5,835 nucleotides of DNA from Alphaproteobacteria bacterium UBA6187 (lineage in GTDB: Bacteria; Pseudomonadota; Alphaproteobacteria; Rickettsiales; UBA6187). Below are positions 5,187 to 5,835 of this stretch, piece by piece. The DNA is taken from NCBI GenBank assembly GCA_002422795.1, contig DITJ01000112.1, forward strand, positions 1 to 5,835. The letters run 5' to 3'. Under the pieces are notes generated by a model. It was not told the origin of the DNA, did no database searches, and was given only the letters and a program-made list of their open reading frames with translations. The translations under genes and the position numbers were made by a program. Numbering within the stretch: the first letter of the stretch is position 1; the number at the start of each line of letters is the position of its first letter.

Positions 5187-5835
5187 ATGACAGTGCAAAT
5201 GAATACGGCAAATGAAGATGAAACCATGTATGATACATGGCTTGAGGTTCGTGAAAGCTTACAAAAGAAATTTGGTGATTCAGTTTTTAACAACTGGATA
5301 AAGCACATGGACTTTGTTAATGAAAATAATGGTGAGGTGGTTTTATCAGCACCTACAAGGTTCATAAAAGAATGGATAGGCAGCAATTATATTGCGAATA
5401 TCAACACTATTTTTGTTGAAAAGAAAAAGGGCGTTAAATCAGTTAGCCTGGTTGTTAAGCAAAAAACTGCCAAGCCGCAAAAGAATGCAGAAGATGCAAA
5501 CGAGCAAGTTTTAGTTAGCGGTGTTGATGTAACAGGCCAGAATATTAATGTTATCAAAACTTATGAAGAAGACCATTTTAGTTCGCCTCTGGATCGCAGG
5601 TTTACTTTTGAAAATTTCGTAACAGGACAATCAAACGAACTGGCTTTTTCAGCGGCAAAAGCTGTTGCTGGCGGTCAGGCGGCTATTTTAGGTAATAAAC
5701 CGCTATATCTTTATGGTGGGGTAGGGCATGGCAAAACCCATTTAATGCATGCGATAGCCTGGCATATTAGGAATAATGAGCCAAACCGCAGCGTTGTTTA
5801 TCTTTCTGCTGAAAAATTCATGTACCAGTTCGTGC
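5187..5835 (+). CDS. dnaA: Chromosomal replication initiator DnaA, N-terminal part (cut by window end)
   Basis: The open frame from ATG 5187 runs off the right edge after 216 codons, so about half of a normal DnaA (around 450-480 aa) is visible. Residues about 15-85 match domain I, the helicase-loading and oligomerisation domain (WLEVRESLQKKFGDSVFNNWIKHMDF; APTRFIKEWIGSNY). Residues about 90-133 are a variable, Lys/Asn/Glu-rich domain II linker. Domain III (AAA+) starts at LDRRFTFENFVTGQSN, with Walker A GGVGHGKTH at 177-185 and LSAEKFMYQFV at the edge, wording typical of Alphaproteobacteria. The P-loop has His181 where Leu is usual; this is a variable position, so function should be kept. 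The start is not decided: in-frame ATGs also occur at 5199 and 5226, and the only purine-rich site (GGGGA, 5171-5175) sits 11 nt before 5187. Domain IV and most of the AAA+ module lie outside the window. Confidence 0.95.
   Translation, partial: MTVQMNTANEDETMYDTWLEVRESLQKKFGDSVFNNWIKHMDFVNENNGEVVLSAPTRFIKEWIGSNYIANINTIFVEKKKGVKSVSLVVKQKTAKPQKNAEDANEQVLVSGVDVTGQNINVIKTYEEDHFSSPLDRRFTFENFVTGQSNELAFSAAKAVAGGQAAILGNKPLYLYGGVGHGKTHLMHAIAWHIRNNEPNRSVVYLSAEKFMYQFV

Noticed and set aside
5090..5386. Minus-strand open frame over the rhodanese-dnaA junction
   Set aside because: It is antisense to two clearly recognised coding regions and has no domain signal.

Overview
The window reads as a piece of an alphaproteobacterial chromosome. 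The support is the sdhE-mfd pair (SDH assembly factor next to transcription-repair coupling factor, an adjacency common in Alphaproteobacteria), the wording of the Mfd motifs, and the alphaproteobacterial-looking DnaA. The AT-rich intergenic DNA, and a housekeeping gene that has absorbed several stop-free palindromic repeats, recall Rickettsiales and other intracellular alphaproteobacteria. That placement is inference only. I cannot name the genus.

Layout. Positions 134-4003 (minus) hold mfd, encoding the Mfd/TRCF DNA translocase. Positions 4198-4455 (minus) hold sdhE, upstream of mfd and probably in the same transcript, with a palindromic repeat (4013-4096) between them. Positions 4456-4761 are a 306-bp AT-rich divergent intergenic region with a twin GAATTC repeat, a possible sdhE promoter and a minus-strand terminator-like hairpin. 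Positions 4762-5184 (plus) encode a single-domain rhodanese, followed after 2 bp by dnaA (5187 to beyond the window end), so these two look co-transcribed. Positions 1-133 are non-coding.

The most notable feature is inside mfd. The predicted protein is 1289 aa, against about 1150 aa for typical Mfd. Nearly all the excess lies in blocks of low-complexity or hairpin-encoded peptide that interrupt otherwise normal Mfd sequence. These are (a) a palindrome built from an 8-bp GGGAGTAA-type unit near codons 114-136, (b) a 7-bp tandem repeat near codons 384-398, (c) a row of four perfect hairpins across codons 416-471, and (d) a second copy of the 8-bp-unit palindrome near codons 547-590. Both copies of the 8-bp family share a 23-bp identical core that is read in two different frames, yet neither introduces a stop. 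This resembles the in-frame palindromic elements known from Rickettsia (RPEs), but the sequences look like different families. The G-rich arms also fit the canonical G-quadruplex pattern.

No classical accessory system (CRISPR, toxin-antitoxin, phage, transposase) is visible. The genes present are housekeeping: DNA repair, respiratory complex assembly and replication initiation, plus a sulfurtransferase-like protein.
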